Assembly (NCBI GenBank): GCA_028551475.1
Contig: CM052354.1
Coordinates: 12,686,840 to 12,750,839 of the forward strand
Length of the DNA stretch: 64,000 bases
From: Casuarina equisetifolia
Lineage: Eukaryota; Streptophyta; Magnoliopsida; Fagales; Casuarinaceae
Reading direction: 5' to 3'
The first letter of the stretch is position 1; each line of letters begins with the position of its first letter. This document shows positions 62,165-64,000 of the stretch, in pieces. The notes beneath the pieces were generated by a model, which did not search any database, was not told the DNA's origin, and worked only from the letters and a program-made list of their open reading frames with translations. Position numbers and translations under genes: made by a program.

Positions 62165-62850
62165 TGATCTAGAATCAATTCAAATATAGGTGTCTGGAGC
62201 AAAAAGAAAAAAAGTGAAATTGTGAGAAAGAAGTAACCCAACAAAAAGTCCCGAAACATAAAATATTTCGAGAATCAAAAAGAGATTGAGTAAAAATAGT
62301 GTTTTGCACTTTGGGCATGCTTTAACTTTTTTTCAAATCAGTTAAGAGTCCCTTTGTGTTCTTTACACTTCCAATAGGTTATTCGTAACATGATGAAGAC
62401 GATGTCATTCAGTGATCCTTCACTTGAACATGGCGTACATGAGTACAAGATGTGCTCATAAGCTCTCGAGATTAACCAATTAGCGATGAAATCCGCTTAA
62501 TTTTGATAAAAGAAAAATAAATTCTTTATTTCTATTCTTAAAGACCTAGGACTATCTTTCCTCAAAAGACTCGCTGAGAAAACAGATGTTAAGGCTTTTA
62601 AGGCACTTCACTAGTGCTTTTCTTTCCGGTATGGGACTGAATGTTTAGCATTTGCATCTTAAATTGACCTAGAATCAATTCAAATATAAATGTACTAGGC
62701 AAAAAGAAATTATAAATGTGAGAAAGAAATAACCCCACAAAAAGCTCCAAAACATATAATATTTTGAAACCCAAAAGGCAATAAACGGAAGTATTGCTTC
62801 GAGATTGGCCGTCCTTTAACCTTTTTCAAATCATTTAGTGTTTATTGTAT
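62165..62850. repeat. Units Y1, X2, Y2 of a roughly 503-bp tandem duplication
   Basis: Y1 (about 62169-62345) and Y2 (about 62670-62848) both start CTAGAATCAATTCAAATATA and continue through AAAAAG, GTGAGAAAGAA and TAACC.CACAAAAAG. X2 (about 62360-62540) lies between and matches X1 at 51715-51905. The order X1, (copia A), Y1, X2, Y2 shows two X-Y units, the first of which was split by copia A. Confidence 0.85.
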
Positions 62851-62867
62851 TACTTTGGTTAGAATAT

Positions 62868-63310
62868 TCGGTATCCTTTTTTGTGTTTAGCACTAAGACA
62901 CTAAAGTTAAGCAAAATGATATGAAGTCAAAATCATGATTTAAAAATTATAATAAAAGTAAATCTTAGAATTTCTTTATGCTATTCTACTCAAGATGTTA
63001 GATATCCTTGTCTCTTTTGTGTTTAGCACTCAAATGCTAAAGCTAAATAGAATGATATGAAGTTGGACCCATGATTTAAAAATTATAATGAGTGTAAACC
63101 TTAGTTAATTTTGTTAGAAATCCTATCACTTTAAACTAATACTGACCGTTTCAATCAATCACAACATCAAGCAAATGGATTATTTGAGTAGAATACCAAA
63201 GGTTAAATGAAATTCAGTCAGTTTTACTAAAAATTCTATCACTTTAGACCAAGACTTTTAGTTTTAGTTGATCACAACATCAATCAAATGGATTATTAAA
63301 TTATTAGAGT
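62868..63310. repeat. Two further local tandem duplications
   Basis: Pair a: TTTTGTGTTTAGCACT with CTAAAG, AATGATATGAAGT and CATGATTTAAAAATTATAAT occurs at about 62878 and 63018 (spacing about 137 bp). Pair b: CTATCACTTTA, AATCACAACATCAAGCAAAT or its variant, and GGATTAT occurs at about 63123 and 63235 (spacing about 110 bp). Both are diverged. Confidence 0.8.
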
Positions 63311-64000
63311 AGTGTACTTGTGGGTAGCTGCACTAATTTTCGATATTGCTCCACTAATGAGGCATTTTGCAGCCATTACGCGATCACGCGACGTAAGATT
63401 TCACTCTCTTCGAGAAGACACGCTCCACTGGTTCTTTGATTCTCTCACGAATGTTTCGGAAAATTCTTGCTGAAGTTGGGAAGGAGCAGACGCATTTGAC
63501 AAGTCGCCGGTTCCTATTGCTTGTCCCATACATGGCATGTGCGGGCCGTTTGACTGGACGATGCAAGGAAGCCCTTTCAACTACCTATTCATAAGGAAAG
63601 AAAAAAGAATGGTGGAGCAGCTGTGTGACGTGTGCATGCCCCTTATTTTTATCAAGACGGATAAAAGGAGAAGATTCCCACAAAGTTCAAGCTACGAAGT
63701 ACGAGTAAGATGGGAGAATTCCATATTTTTCTAGCGGAAGGCGTTTCGAGGGGTCAGGGAAGAAACAAGTGGCTCATCCCTCTTTGGAAGAAGAAGAAAC
63801 TTTACTCTATTTTTTTTTTATACATATCCAATCTTATACATCCCTACAGAACTACTTACTTCCTATTAAGTCAAGTACTTGCTAATGAAGAAGATACTTT
63901 AGTGGCACTTTAACTTGTATAGGCATTGAAAATACTTCATTTCTTTTTTTTTTGTAAGTGTTAAAAATAAGTTCAATTTTTATTAAATATTAAAGTTTAT
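63311..64000. other. Unassigned, more GC-rich end of the window
   Basis: Base composition changes near 63340-63720. A 45-codon minus-strand frame (63401-63538; MPCMGQAIGT, ending SVSSRRE) overlaps a longer one in another frame (63384-63566). On the plus strand a frame at 63537-63734 begins MCGPFDWTMQGSPFNYLF. Which, if any, is coding cannot be decided. I recognise no family. The stretch may be an exon or promoter of a gene continuing beyond the window. Confidence 0.35.

Larger units (their letters stand above)
51906..62172 (+). mobile_element. Copia A, decayed, split by copia B
   Basis: This is a plus-strand copia with 5' LTR at about 51906-52172 and a 3' LTR in two pieces, about 56186-56275 and 61769-62172, because copia B inserted into it. 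Shared LTR blocks are CCACATCACCATATCCACA, TTTCTTTCTC, CGGTGCC.CATGA, AAGAATCTAG, CAAAAGTTAGG.TTCTTGCA and TTTCTTGGATAT. The 5' LTR lacks about 230 bp present in the 3' LTR. CTTGGTATAGCA, a worn primer-binding site, follows the 5' LTR. Outer limits are approximate. Confidence 0.78.

Overview
This window is plant nuclear DNA, almost certainly from a eudicot. It is AT-rich and filled with old, nested LTR retrotransposons. The few host genes are typical plant genes: a CLE signalling peptide, an intron-containing squalene epoxidase relic and a J-domain fragment. I cannot name the species. Of all protein-coding sequence present, only the CLE gene (13170-13391, minus) looks intact.

Layout. 1-3.8 kb: a solo LTR (426-2129) and a decayed copia gag. 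3.86-12.3 kb: an old copia element whose two LTRs are still alignable, carrying two inserted solo LTRs (4264-5957 minus, 6390-8140 plus), each with an exact 5-bp target-site duplication (TSD). 12.3-14.2 kb: the gene island with the CLE gene and its TATA box. 14.2-16.7 kb: a 222-bp TRIM/SMART element (14219-14440), a small copia-like element with a partly inverted LTR, and a shorter variant of the solo-LTR family. 17.3-23.7 kb: copia fragments, one split inside its RNase H region by a decayed gypsy fragment and ending in a 530-bp LTR at 23711. 23.7-28.5 kb: mostly unassigned sequence with a 358-bp-period duplication. 28.5-34.9 kb: a fourth well-bounded solo LTR, gypsy gag remnants and a copia fragment with a duplicated RNase H segment.

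36.4-36.7 kb: two exons of a J-domain protein. 38.1-41.2 kb: an eight-exon squalene epoxidase pseudogene, cut off at its 5' side by a chromodomain gypsy element (41233-48867). That element carries a solo LTR in its integrase region and an unusual 21-bp coding minisatellite in gag. 48.9-51.9 kb: a short foldback sequence, a copia 3' end and an unidentified decayed reading frame. 51.9-62.2 kb: a decayed plus-strand copia (A) whose 3' LTR is split by a younger, nearly complete minus-strand copia (B, 56276-61768). 62.2-64 kb: tandemly duplicated AT-rich DNA, then a more GC-rich unassigned end.

The main story is structural. One LTR family of about 1.6-1.75 kb occurs as at least five near-full-length copies and three variant or partial ones. 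No internal region is seen for any of them, and four copies have perfect TSDs (AACCT, CTTAG, TGTGC, GTGGA). This points to repeated LTR-LTR recombination or an unusual family. Coordinates of degenerate remnants are approximate; LTR ends, TSDs, exon borders and the CLE gene were read base by base.
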